Assembly (NCBI GenBank): GCA_947623455.1
Contig: OX392538.1
Coordinates: forward strand, 5,890,001-5,954,000
Direction: 5' to 3'
Source of the DNA: Mimachlamys varia
Lineage: Eukaryota; Mollusca; Bivalvia; Pectinida; Pectinidae
Length of the DNA: 64,000 bases
Translations under genes and position numbers: made by a program
Notes under the pieces: model-generated
What the model saw: only the letters and a program-made list of their open reading frames with translations
What the model was told of the DNA's origin: nothing
Database searches by the model: none
Shown here: one piece after another, positions 47,368 to 60,085 of the stretch
Layout of the letters: each line of letters opens with the position of its first letter
Numbering within the stretch: the first letter of the stretch is position 1

Positions 47368-48285
47368 CAGTGATTTTTTTACATTTTCATTTAAAGTGCC
47401 CATGCCCTTTTTCATTGGGAATTTTGTTGCGCGAAAAGTTCAAATTGGGAATTTTACGACGATGAACCTACCATAATATGCTAAGTTACTAGAGTATACC
47501 ATCAGACAGTTATTTTACTTGTGTGCTAATATAATAAATAAACAAACAAATTCATGATAAAGATTTTTATTGAACAGTATACTGTCTGTCACAGTAATTA
47601 CTGGCTTCTAGCTATATATAGGTGCACTTTCATTGACTGACTCGTCATGACGATATTTGGCAAGTTCGGGTTCCTCAGGCACTGGCTTTATGTAATTGTT
47701 GGACGTTTCAAATTTATCTTCAATGTTTTGCAAGTCGTCAAAGTAACACAGGAACCACTCACGCCGATCGCAACAGACTCATGATCATTCTCTAACAAAA
47801 CATCAGTCTCACTCTCACTAGTAACTGTAATGTTAGAACTAGGTTCACATACTGTGCTGGACAGTTTTAAAGAGCTGGTCAATTGGCAATAGGCCTTGTA
47901 AGTCACGTTTTTTTAATTTTCTTCGTGTAATACTTGGAGTTGTGAGACATTTTGTCTCGGTGACCTTGACTCGTTGCGGTGGTCTTGGTCTTAGAGAAGC
48001 TTGGTATTTACGTAGTAGTATTATTTGAAGCGTTTTGGTGACCGAGATGTATGAAAGCGTGTATTCGTGTGGAAGCGACAGATTATAAACAAACACGCTA
48101 TGATTAAATCTGAAATATTTTATTGCTTCTGATGACCTTAAAACACGGACATTTAAGGTATTTTTTTCAATCTTTCATTGGACTATTTTACAAGCCAATT
48201 GGGAAAAAAAGGGTCAGATTGGGAAAAAATCCACGAGGGGAAAGTACCGAAAGTCGGCACTTTAACAGGGGTAAAAAAATCACTG
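47368..48285. mobile_element. hAT-like DNA element, 918 bp, inserted in the 36-bp minisatellite
   Basis: Terminal inverted repeats are CAGTGATTTTTTTAC on the left and the exact inverse GTAAAAAAATCACTG on the right. A second inverted block follows inside each (AAAGTGCC/GGCACTTT). GGTTA directly flanks both ends (47363-47367 and 48286-48290). The CAGTG ends suggest hAT, which normally makes 8-bp duplications. Only 5 bp match here, so the superfamily is uncertain. Overlapping minus-strand frames (48096-47845, 47906-47688 and an adjoining frame to about 47620) look coding-like but are frameshifted. No transposase motif was recognised. Confidence 0.75.
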
Positions 48286-51200
48286 GGTTAATATAGACTT
48301 GAACACATGTCACTGGAATAAGGTTAATGTAGACTTGAACACATGTCACTGGAATAAGGTTAATGTAGACTTGAACACATGTCACTGGAATAAGGTTAAT
48401 ACAAACTTGAACACAGGTCACTGGAATAAGGTTAATGTAGACTTGAACACTGGTCACTGGAATAAGGTTAATACAAACTTGAACACAGGTCACTGGAATA
48501 AGGTTAATGTAGACTTGAACACATGTCACTGGAATAAGGTTAATACAAACTTGAACACAGGTCACTGGAATAAGGTTATAGTAGACTTGAACACTTGTCA
48601 CTGGAATAAGGTTAATACAAACTTGAACACAGGTCACTGGAATAAGGTTAATGTAGACTTGAACACATGTCACTGGAATAAGGTTAATACAAACTTGAAC
48701 ACAGGTCACTGGAATAAGGTTATAGTAGACTTGAACACTTGTCACTGGAATAAGGTTAAAGTAGACTTGGACACATGTCACTGGAATAAGGTTAAAGTAG
48801 ACTTGAACACTTGTCACTGGAATAAGGTTAAAGTAGACTTAGACACATGTCACTGGAATAAGGTTAAAGTAGACTTGAACACATGTCACTGCAATAAGGT
48901 TATAGTAGACTTGAACACTTGTCACTGGAATAAGGTTAAAGTAGACTTGGACACATGTCACTGGAATAAGGTTATAGTAGACTTGAACACATGTCACTGG
49001 AATAAGGTTAAAGTAGACTTAGACACAGATCACTGGGATAAGGTTAAAGTAGACTTGAACACATGTCACTGCAATAAGGTTAAAGTAGACTTGAACACAT
49101 GTCACTGCAATAAGGTTATAGTAGACTTGAACACTTGTCACTGGAATAAGGTTAAAGTAGACTTAGACACATGTCACTGGAATAAGGTTAAAGTAGACTT
49201 GAACACATGTCACTGCAATAAGGTTATAGTAGACTTGAACACTTGTCACTGGAATAAGGTTAAAGTAGACTTAGACACATGTCACTGGAATAAGGTTAAA
49301 GTAGACTTGAACACATGTCACTGCAATAAGGTTATAGTAGACTTGAACACTTGTCACTGGAATAAGGTTAAAGTAGACTTGAACACATGTCACTGGAATA
49401 AGGTTATAGTAGACTTAGACACATGTCACTGGAATAAGGTTATAGTAGACTTGAACACATGTCACTGGAATAAGGTTATAGTAGACTTAGACACATGTCA
49501 CTGGAATAAGGTTATAGTAGACTTGAACACATGTCACTGCAATAAGGTTAGAGTAGACTTGAACACAGGTCTCTGCAATAAGGTTAGAGTAGACTTAGAC
49601 ACATGTCACTGGAATAAGGTTAAAGTAGACTTGAACACAGGTCACTGGAATAAGGTTAAAGTAGACTTAGACCCAGGTCTCTGCAATAAGGTTAGAGTAG
49701 ACTTAGACCCATGTCACTGGGATAAGGTTAAAGTAGACTTAGACACATGTCACTGGAATAAGGTTAAAGTAGACTTGAACACATGTCACTGAAATAAGGT
49801 TAAAGTAGACTTGAACACAGGTCTCTGCAATAAGGTTATAGTAGACTTAGACACATGTCACTGGAATAAGGTTATAGTAGACTTGAACACATGTCACTGA
49901 AATAAGGTTAAAGTAGACTTGAACACAGGTCTCTGCAATAAGGTTAAAGTAGACTTAGACACATGTCACTGGAATAAGGTTAAAGTAGACTTGAACACAT
50001 GTCACTGAAATAAGGTTAAAGTAGACTTGAACACAGGTCTCTGCAATAAGGTTAAAGTAGACTTGAACACAGGTCTCTGCAATAAGGTTATAGTAGACTT
50101 AGACACATGTCACTGGAATAAGGTTATAGTAGACTTGAACACATGTCACTGAAATAAGGTTAAAGTAGACTTGAACACAGGTCTCTGCAATAAGGTTAAA
50201 GTAGACTTGAACACAGGTCACTGGAATAAGGTTATAGTAGACTTGGACACATGTCACTGAAATAAGGTTAAAGTAGACTTAGACACATGTCACTGGAATA
50301 AGGTTAAAGTGGACTTGAACACAGGTCACTGGAATAAGGTTAAAGTAGACTTGGACACATGTCACTGGAATAAGGTTAAAGTAGACTTGAACACATGTCA
50401 CTGGAATAAGGTTAAAGTAGACTTGAACACAGGTCTCTGCAATAAGGTTATAGTAGACTTGAACACAGGTCTCTGCAATAAGGTTAAAGTAGACTTGAAC
50501 ACAGGTCTCTGCAATAAGGTTATAGTAGACTTGAACACAGGTCTCTGCAATAAGGTTATAGTAGACTTAGACACATGTCACTGGAATAAGGTTATAGTAG
50601 ACTTGAACACATGTCACTGAAATAAGGTTAAAGTAGACTTGAACACAGGTCTCTGCAATAAGGTTAAAGTAGACTTAGACACATGTCACTGGAATAAGGT
50701 TAAAGTAGACTTGAACACATGTCACTGGAATAAGGTTAAAGTAGACTTAGACACATGTCACTGGAATAAGGTTAAAGTGGACTTGAACACAGGTCACTGG
50801 AATAAGGTTAAAGTAGACTTGGACACATGTCACTGGAATAAGGTTAAAGTAGACTTGAACACATGTCACTGGAATAAGGTTAAAGTAGACTTAGACACAT
50901 GTCACTGGAATAAGGTTAAAGTGGACTTGAACACAGGTCACTGGAATAAGGTTAAAGTAGACTTGGACACATGTCACTGGAATAAGGTTAAAGTAGACTT
51001 GAACACAGGTCACTGGAATAAGGTTATAGTAGACTTGGACACATGTCACTGGAATAAGGTTAAAGTAGACTTGAACACAGGTCACTGGAATAAGGTTAAA
51101 GTAGACTTGAACACAGGTCACTGGAATAAGGTTAAAGTAGACTTGAACACAGGTCACTGGAATAAGGTTAAAGTAGACTTGAACACATGTCACTGGAATA

Positions 51201-52668
51201 AGGTTAAAGTAGACTTGAACACAGGTCACTGGAATAAGGTTAAAGTAGACTTGAACACAGGTCACTGGAATAAGGTTAAAGTAGACTTGAACACAGGTCA
51301 CTGGAATAAGGTTAAAGTAGACTTGAACACAGGTCACTGGAATAAGGTTAAAGTAGACTTGAACACAGGTCACTGGAATAAGGTTAAAGTAGACTTGAAC
51401 ACATGTCACTGGAATAAGGTTAAAGTAGACTTGAACACAGGTCACTGGAATAAGGTTATAGTAGACTTGAACACAGGTCACTGGAATAAGGTTAAAGTAG
51501 ACTTGAACACATGTCACTGGAATAAGGTTAAAGTAGACTTGAACACAGGTCACTGGAATAAGGTTATAGTAGACTTAGACACAAGTCACTGGAATAAGGT
51601 TATAGTAGACTAGAACACATGTCACTGGAATAAGGTTAAAGTAGACTTGAACACAGGTCACTGGAATAAGGTTAAAGTAGACTTGAACACAGGTCTCTGG
51701 AATAAGGTTAAAGTAGACTTGAACAAAGGTCTCTGGAATAAGTTTAATATAGACTTAGACACATGTCACTGGAATAAGGTTAAAGTAGACTTGAACACAT
51801 GTCACTGGAATAAGGTTAAAGTAGACTTAGACACATGTCACTGGAATAAGGTTATAGTAGACTTGAACACATGTCACTGAAATAAGGTTAAAGTAGACTT
51901 GAACACAGGTCTCTGGAATAAGGTTAAAGTAGACTTGAACACATGTCACTGGAATAAGGTTATAGTAGACTTGAACACAGGTCACTGGAATAAGGTTAAA
52001 GTAGACTTAGACACAGATCACTGGGATAAGGTTAAAGTAGACTTAGACACAGATCACTGGGATAAGGTTTAAGTAGACTTGAACACATGTCACTGGAATA
52101 AGGTTTAAGTAGACTTGAACACATGTCACTGGAATAAGGTTATAGTAGACTTGAACACATGTCACTGGAATAAGGTTATAGTAGACTTGAACACATGTCA
52201 CTGGAATAAGGTTAAAGTAGACTTGAACACAGGTCTCTGCAATAAGGTTATAGTAGACTTGGACACATGTCTCTGCAATAAGGTTAATGTAGACTTGAAC
52301 ACATGTGTCACTGGAATAAGGTTAGAGTAGACTAGAACACATGTCACTGGAATAAGGTTAAAGTAGACTTGAACACAGGTCACTGGAATAAGGTTAAAGT
52401 AGACTTGAACACATGTCACTGGGATAAGGTTATAGTAGACTTGAACACATGTCACTGGAATAAGGTTAAAGTAGACTTAGACACATGTCACTGGAATAAG
52501 GTTATAGTAGACTTGAACACAGGTCACTGGAATAAGGTTAAAGTAGACTTAGACACAGATCACTGGGATAAGGTTAAAGTAGACTTAGACACAGATCACT
52601 GGGATAAGGTTAAAGTAGACTTAGACACAGATCACTGGGATAAGGTTAAAGTAGACTTGAACCCTTAA
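48286..52668. repeat. 36-bp minisatellite, main array, about 121 units
   Basis: Period 36 bp (12 codons, NTCHWNKVKVDL in one + frame), unbroken over 4.4 kb. Variants are ordered. Near 48.35-48.73 kb, units with GTTAATGTA or GTTATAGTA largely alternate with GTTAATACAAAC (about a 72-bp period). Near 49.05-49.35 kb a three-unit, 108-bp block repeats. Near 49.8-50.6 kb blocks contain CAGGTCTCTGCAATAAGG. Units with CAGGTCAC carry the AGGTCA hexamer. ORFs of 209-497 codons on both strands result from the period and are not genes. Confidence 0.95.
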
Positions 52669-54169
52669 TTGTATAACAACCAAATGAAAGGTTAATTAGG
52701 AGCAAGCACAGAGGTTAAGTTCAGTTTTGTACAGATGAAAGCTTGTATGATTTCCAATAAGTTCAAGTCTGACAGAAGTTCTTACAAATAGGATAGAGCA
52801 CACAACTTCTGTGTCGGATCTACATTTATATGGAAGGATCGAGGTTTAATGCTTTTCAACTGCTTGTCCATATCATTCTGTACATGTATGAAATGTTGGT
52901 ATTTCACTGAATACCTTTCCGACAATGTTGTCCTGTGTTAATTTCATAACCTGGTCTTCATTCACTAAAATTGAAAAAGAGAAGAAACCTTAACCGTGAC
53001 TGTATATTTCGGTATTGAATGCAATTAATTTTATTGGAAATTATTTTACATCCGGTAGATCCAAAATGGTGGCTTCCATAACGAAATTTGTGCAATTGGT
53101 CGTGATTTCCCAAATTAGGTGTGTGGGTGCTATAAGGTCTACCAGGGATTTCATGGTTAGTTTTGACTGGAATTTCTGTTACATATGGAGCTCCCTTCCT
53201 GCGCCTGCTTATATTTGCTTAATGTGGCTGTCCCACCTCATGCAAGAGTGTTTGTTAAATCACAGATCCTCTGTAAAATGTGTAAGCTAGCTCACTCTAA
53301 CACAAATGTCAGGTACATATGGTCTACTGCAGCAAATATCCTTAGGGGCTCTAGATATAATATTCATAAGCAAATGTAATGGAACCTAAATGTGTGGAGA
53401 ATTTCTGTGGCAATTCAATTTTAGATGAGAAATTTAATCAGCAGAGATCAGTACCTAGGAATTAGGCCTCTCATAATGGTTTTAATATTTAATGTTCCAG
53501 CAAGGAATTATGAAGATTTCATAAGTGAACCCATTTTCCGCTTGATATGACTTTACACTATATTGTTATCAATACTGTATTTGATGTAATAACAGTGCTG
53601 GGTTACTGACAAATGAGGTGCCAGGTCCACGTTTGTCCATATAAACAAAATGTTGTAATTCCACCTACATCTCCCAAAGCACCTAGCAGACACATGGAAG
53701 AGACATAATATTCCACTTGGATGTAAAACTTCAAGTGGTTCATGGCTGCCTTGTTAAAGCTGACAGTGCAAGTTAAAAGCTTTCAATTAAGATTTGAAAA
53801 AAAAAAATTCAAATTGTGATTCCTCAGAATACTTCCGAAATGTTCCCTCAATGACCAATTGTCTTCCGGTTCTCGTAACCAAGGGAGTGGCAGACTTTTT
53901 TTTATTTACCCTTGCTTGGAAACATGTATAGACACCTTTGGGTATAAAAGCACCAGACGTTGCAAAACCAGTTTCATTGAATTTGAAATGATATTGTAAT
54001 AAAAAGATCCATATTTCCATGAAACTAACAACAAAATAACAACGCAACCAAAACATATTGAAGGGGGGAGAGAAGGGCCAACATCAGCTGGAAATCAGTG
54101 GGTTTTCAAAGTGTAGTACTTCGCGTTAAGTATGGTTACCATAGAGGTATGCCGGGCAGTTAAAGCAAA
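52669..54169. other. No gene seen
   Basis: Intronic sequence after the main array. Small ORFs at 53015-53379 lack any motif. Confidence 0.45.
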
Positions 54170-54330
54170 TAAACTTATTATATGTAGAAAATTAAAACTG
54201 CAACATACTTGAGCGTTACCGATGAGTTAAAACTTTATTGTCTTCCGGTTTCGCCCCTTTCGCAGGGTCTTCATCAGGACAATTTTACAAAGGAAAATTC
54301 CCCCTGAAGTACTCAGGAGGATAACATTTA
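54170..54330 (-). mobile_element. Penelope-like terminal fragment with a hammerhead-like core
   Basis: On the minus strand, CCTGATGAAGACCCTGCGAA, then GGGGCGAAACC, then AATAAAG. CTGATGA and GAAAC separated by a potential GACCC/GGGGC stem resemble hammerhead motifs reported in Penelope-like retroelement termini. No GUH cleavage site is positioned properly, so activity is doubtful. The family assignment is tentative. Confidence 0.35.
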
Positions 54331-55074
54331 ATTGTTAACTATGACGTAATTAAATATTCAGGGGACAGATAATTAACAGTCTTTTGTAAATAAAATTAAG
54401 AATTATTATGAATAATGGGAGCTAGCTGTGTTCACTGAATTTTCTTTTGGTTGCTCATTCTCTTTTGTCTGGTTGAGACGAAAGAAAATGAGAATTATTT
54501 AAGCCATCATCCAAGCAAATGGCAAAAGTAACGATGGTTGGAACAGATAGGGAAGATCTCAAAACCAGATTTTTTTTCTCTAATTATCAATTGAATTCTT
54601 TCTAGTTACATTGTCAGCTTTAAGGTCTAGGAGAGTTTTCCAAAGAAACCAGGTGTGAAATTAGGTGGTCTCAAGAAAGCAGCAAGATAGTGTCATTGTC
54701 CAATACTTTATACACAGCCATCCCCTATATGTACTGATACTATCATCTTAACAGGATATGTCTGGTCCACTGTAGTCCTTTCATGTTAACAGGTATTCAA
54801 GTTATGCCATATACACTGACACATTTACACAGGATATCAATATTTCATCATCTTGTGTGAATGACTGAATGGCCCAGTGTCAATGTTTCACATCTGGAGT
54901 AATAAAAAAAATCCTTGCTGCTGAAATGTATACCCGATACCTCAGCAATGATGACACCATTAAAGCTTAAAACACAAAATGATTTAATAATTATTGAAGT
55001 GAAAAGCTGTCAGCTTAGTAGGGCATCATAATATTGTAAATCAGGACAGGTATCATGTTTCTTAAGATTCTAGG
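54331..55074. other. No gene seen
   Basis: AT-rich intron without recognised features. Confidence 0.45.
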
Positions 55075-55605
55075 ACACCATATATTGGCCCTCCTTATAC
55101 TCTAAGGAAGCTATGACGACCCTCCTATATATAGATCTGTAGGACATGTTGGTCCTCCTATAGATCTAAGGGCACCGTATTTGCCCTCCTTTAGATCTGT
55201 ATAATGTGCGGCCCACATCTAGATCTGTTGAACATTTCCGCTCACTTATAGATCATTAGACACCATGTTGGCCTCCTGTAGTTCTGTAGGCCCATGTTGG
55301 CCTTATGACCTGAGATCTGTGGGACACATGTTGGCCCTATGACCTTAGATCTTTGGGACACATGTTTGCCCTATGACCTTAGATCTGTGGGACACATGTT
55401 GGCCCTATGACCTTACATCTGTGGGACACATGTTGGCCCTATGACCTTACATCTGTGGGACACATGTTGGCCCTATGACCTTACATCTGTGGGACACATG
55501 TTGGCCCTATGACCTTAGATCTGTGGGACACATGTTGGCCCTATGACTTTAGATCTGTGGGACACATGTTGGCCCTATGACCTTACATCTGTGGGACGCA
55601 TGTAA
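55075..55605. repeat. 34-bp minisatellite, about 10 units, with a degenerate left flank
   Basis: The unit contains ATGTTGGCCCTATGACCTTA and CATCTGTGGGACAC (55262-55605). To the left, 55075-55260 shows the same words (GGCCCTCCT, AGATCTGT, GACACC) in decayed, irregular order, as if the array had an older eroded edge. Confidence 0.9.
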
Positions 55606-56079
55606 GCTCCTCATTGAGAATGAAAGCCCCTCATTATAATAGAGTAGGAGAATGTTGTTGGGACAGGAGATGATGCTCTTCAGCTCAATAGGTCACCATG
55701 TAAGCTCCATAGTGTGGAGATTCCTAGATAATCAATACATTGCCATTACGCCTGTCTCACACCTACGGTAATTCAAAAATTACTCCGGTCTGAAGATCAA
55801 TGAAAATGTAAACGTTGTTTGTGGCTGGGTAATTACTGCGTCATCTTCCTACACCTACACGGGGCGTGTATGATTGAAGAGACTTAAAGCCATATACACA
55901 TATCATACCTGATATTAGTTTAGGTAATTATACATAATTCAATAACCTAGCCTGCCTCCAATGGTTATGTCAGTAATCGGCTATGTTCAGGCCAATAAAC
56001 AGTTCATCACGCAAAATTATCAAAAGTGGAGTGCATGCACAGTTCAGACTGCCTTATAGTGAGGCCATGTGTATAAGGG
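55606..56079. other. No gene seen
   Basis: Unique intronic spacer between two minisatellites. Confidence 0.45.
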
Positions 56080-57842
56080 GACCGTTATAAAACCAGTTCT
56101 GGCTTGTGACCGCCTCCATTAAAAGGTCACAATAAAACCAGTTCTGTCTCGTGACAGCCTCCATTAAAAGGTCGATGTAAAACCAGTTCTGGCTTGTGAC
56201 CGCCTCCATTAAAAGGTCACAATAAAACCAGTTCTGGCTTGTGACCGCCTCCATTAAAAGGTCACAATAAAACCAGTTCTGGCTTGTGATCGCCTCCATT
56301 AAAAGGTCACAATAAAACCAGTTCTGGCTTGTGACCGCCTCCATTAAAAGGTCACAATAAAACCAGTTCTGGCTTGTGACCACCTCAATTAAAACGTCAC
56401 AATAAAACCAGTTCTGGCTTGTGACCGTCTCCATTAAAAGGTCACAATAAAACCAGTTCTGGCTTGTGGCGGCCTCCATTAAAAGGTCACAATAAAACCA
56501 GTTCTGTCTTGTGACAGCCTCCATTAAAAGGTCACAATAAAACCAGTTCTTGTTTGTAACCATCTCAATTAAAATGTCACAATAAAACCAGTTCTGGCTT
56601 GTGACCGCCTCCATTAAAAGGTCACATTAAAACCAGTTCTGTCTTGTGACAGCCTCCATTAAAAGGTTGTTATAACACCAGTTCTGGCTTGTGACCGCCT
56701 TCATTAAAAGGTCACATTGAAACCAGTTCTGTCTTGTGACAGCCTCCATTAAAAGGTCGATGTACAACCAGTTCTTGCTTGTGACAGCCTCCATTAAAAG
56801 GTCACAATAAAACCAGTTCTGTCTTGTGACAGCCTCCATTAAAAGGTCACAATAAAACCAGTTCTTGCTTGTGATCGCCTCAATTAAAAGGTCACAATAA
56901 AACCAGTTCTGGCTTGTAACCATCTCAATTAAAATGTCACAATAAAACCAGTTCTTGCTTGTGACCGCCTCAATTAAAAGGTCACAATAAAACCAGTTCT
57001 GGCTTGTGACCGCCTCCATTAAAAGGTCACAATAAAACCAGTTCTTGCTTGTGATCGCCTCCATTAAAAGGTCACAATAAAACCAGTTCTGGCTTGTGAC
57101 CGCCTCCATTAAAAGGTCACAATAAAACCAGTTCTTGCTTGTGACCGCATCAATTAAAAGGTCACAATAAAACCAGTTCTGGCTTGTGACCGCCTCAATT
57201 AAAAGGTCACAATAAAACCAGTTCTGGCTTGTGACCGCCTCAATTAAAAGGTCACAATAAAACCAGTTCTGGCTTGTGACCGCCTCCATTAAAAGGTCAC
57301 AATAAAACCAGTTCTTGCTTGTGACCGCATCAATTAAAAGGTCACAATAAAACCAGTTCTGGCTTGTGACCGCCTCAATTAAAAGGTCACAATAAAACCA
57401 GTTCTGGCTTGTGACCGCCTCCATTAAAAGGTCACAATAAAACCAGTTCTGGCTTGTGACCGCCTCCATTAAAAGGTCACAATAAAACCAGTTCTGGCTT
57501 GTGACCGCCTCCATTAAAAGGTCACAATTGAACCAGTTCTTGCTTGTTACCGCCTCCATTAATAGGTTGTTATAAAACCAGTTCTGGCTTGTGTCCGCCT
57601 CCATTAAAAGGTCACAATAAAACCAGTTCTTGCTTGTGACAGCCTCCATTAAAAGGTCACAATAAAACCAGTTCTGGCTTGTGATCGCCTCCATTAAAAG
57701 GTCACAATAAAACCAGTTCTGGCTTGTGATCGCCTCCATTAAAAGGTCACAATTAAACCAGTTCTGGCTTGTGACCGCCTCCATTAAAAGGTCGAAATAA
57801 AACCATTTCTTTGTTGTGGCCGCCTCCATTAAAAGGTCGCCT
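56080..57842. repeat. 45-bp minisatellite, about 39 units
   Basis: The unit contains CAATAAAACCAGTTCTGGC and TTGTGACCGCCTCCATTAAA. The period is 15 codons (MEAVTSQNWFYCDLL on the minus strand), so ORFs of 186 and 400 codons arise. On the + strand most units carry AATAAA plus ATTAAA, both poly(A)-signal hexamers. Confidence 0.95.
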
Positions 57843-59084
57843 GAAGTTAACCAGCTGCTTTTATTGTTGCGTAGTAGTGATTTCGTAGTGTGAATTAAAA
57901 CATTAAGTGTTTTGTGATGTAAACTTTATAGATGTTATTACAACATTTATGAGACCAATTTTACAGCTTGTATCATCACTCTTGTGGGGTAAGATGTTGG
58001 CGTGCTTGTGGGAGATAGGGTGGTGGCTTGGGCTTGATGTGGTAGTAAACTGGAGTACTGGAGAATCAGGTCTATCGGGTGATCCAATAACCTTCCACAT
58101 ATGATCAGGGGAGAGAACCCCTCAGGATAGAGAACCTTTCAGGGGAAAGAACCCCCTGGGGGGAGAACCCCTCAGGGGAGAGAACCCCAGCTGCCTTGGT
58201 GAAATCCACTGCATCACCTGACCTCCTTAGCCTATATTAACAGTACTCTTTGTGAACAGACTGTTCATACTTATTGCAATGGTCTCATTGAGTTAAGAGA
58301 ACACCTTTTGGAGTAAACCAATGCAAGGATTAGTCCACTCATAGTGTCACGTGATTTTGAATATAAAATAATTTCATTCACAGCTGGCGTCGTTAGACTA
58401 AAACGTTTACCATTAAAACACCTCAATGTTGAACAATTCAGCTCTTGCGTAAGTGTTATGTATTATATTGTAAACTTCATATTTGCAGAATTCATGAAGC
58501 TTAACATATTAGTGATTTATTTATCAAGATTGTGTAGGTAATTCTTAGCTTACTGTTCGTAGACACATCAGGTGTAGTGATATTAAAATATTATCAAAAT
58601 CTTAGTGTTGTTAATTCTGTCAAAAAGATGAACCGTTTTTTTTTAGAAAAGATATTTGTGGTGCCCCATAAATTGTGGTGGACACATAAGTACAAACTCT
58701 ATTCCTGGAAGAGACCAACATCACCTAAATGCTTGCTTCTGACAGGGATTCTATCGTACTCTATGAGGTGTTATATATATTTGGATCAACATCAACGTCA
58801 CAAATCCCATTGTGTTCATAACTCTATGAATAAAGCAATATTCAATTCTAAATGAATTTTGCAATGTCTTGACAAGTGAACAGGAAGTTGTAGCAGAAAG
58901 AATCTTACGTCATGTGACATATCCTGAACCTCTTTGGCACTAACCACCAGCAGCTTGCCAATTCTGTTTCTGTTACCCTTTTTATTGAGAGAAGATTGGA
59001 CCAAAATGTAATAAACATGGGTTGGTATTGGTCTAGTCGCAAGACAGCACTGGCAGCAATGTCATCTTGTGTTACTGTTGACTG
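57843..59084. other. No gene; short 19-bp-type repeats and a SINE-head relic
   Basis: GGGGAGAGAACCCCTCAG is repeated about four times at 58106-58190. CTGCCTTGGTGAAATCCACT near 58190-58222 resembles the minus-strand head of the SINE at 34681. The remainder is AT-rich intron. Confidence 0.5.
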
Positions 59085-60085
59085 ATAACCACCTTTAATT
59101 GTGTACAGCTGGGTTGTCTCCCTTGTTGCTGTAGACTAGTTACCAGTATAATCTGGAAATATTTGTATGGCCCACCTTTAATTGTGTACTGCTGGGTTGT
59201 CTCCCTTGTTGCTGTAGACTAGTCACCAGTATAATCTGGATGTATAAGTATGACCCACCTTTAATTGTGTACTGCTGGGTTGTCTCCCTTGTTGCTGTAG
59301 ACTAGTTAACAGAATAATCTGGAAATATTTGTATGGCCCACCTTTAATTGTGTACTGCTGGGTTGTCTCCCTTGTTGCTGTAGACTAGTTACCAGTATAA
59401 TCTGGATGTATAAGTATGACCCACCTTTAATTGTGTACTGCTGGGTTGTCTCCCTTGTTGCTGTAGACTAGTTACCAGTATAATCTGGATGTATAAGTAT
59501 GACCCACCTTTAATTGTGTACTGCTGGGTTGTCTCCCTTGTTGCTGTAGACTAGTTACCAGTATAATCTGGATGTATAAGTATGACCCACCTTTAATTGT
59601 GTACTGCTGGGTTGTCTCCCTTGTTGCTGTAGACTAGTTAACAGAATAATCTGGAAATATTTGTATGGCCCACCTTTAATTGTGTACTGCTGGGTTGTCT
59701 CCCTTGTTGCTGTAGACTAGTTAACAGAATAATCTGGAAATATTAGTATGGCCCACCTTTAATTGTGTACTGCTGGGTTGTCTCCCTTGCTGTTGTAGAG
59801 TAGTCACCAGTAAAATCTGGATGTATAAATATGACCAACCTTTAGCTTTGTACTGTTGGGTTTTCTCCCTGTTACTGTAGAATAGTCACCAGTATACTCT
59901 GGATGTATAAGTATGACCCACGTTTAATTGTGTACTGCTGGGTTGTCTCCCTTGCTGCTGAAGAATAGTTACCAGTATAACCTCGACATATTAGTATGGC
60001 CCATAACCACCTTTAATTGTCTACTGGGTTCTGCTATAGCTAGGTTGTCTCCCTTGCTGCTATAGACTTGGCACCAATATATAAA
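59085..60085. repeat. 85-bp minisatellite, about 11-12 units
   Basis: The unit contains CACCTTTAATTGTGTACTGC, TGGGTTGTCTCCCTTGTTGC, TGTAGACTAGTTACCAG and AATAATCTGGA or ATAATCTGGATG. Two subtypes recur: one ends AAATATTTGTATGGCC, the other ATGTATAAGTATGACC. Right-hand units are diverged. Confidence 0.95.

Noticed and set aside
48299..49792. 497-codon ORF made of 12-residue repeats (and similar ORFs at 50639-51613 and 50891-51553)
   Set aside because: A 36-bp tandem array is a multiple of three, so frames stay open on both strands. No start context, splice signals or non-repeat sequence support a protein.
46924..52668. CRISPR-like regular repeats
   Set aside because: Units are directly adjacent with no unique spacers, and the window is eukaryotic.
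53015..53379. Overlapping + strand ORFs after the main array
   Set aside because: No conserved motif; the two frames overlap without either showing coding character.
56054..57829. Minus-strand ORFs of 186 and 400 codons with a 15-residue repeat
   Set aside because: Same artefact from a 45-bp period; it lies antisense within the intron and has no non-repetitive domain.
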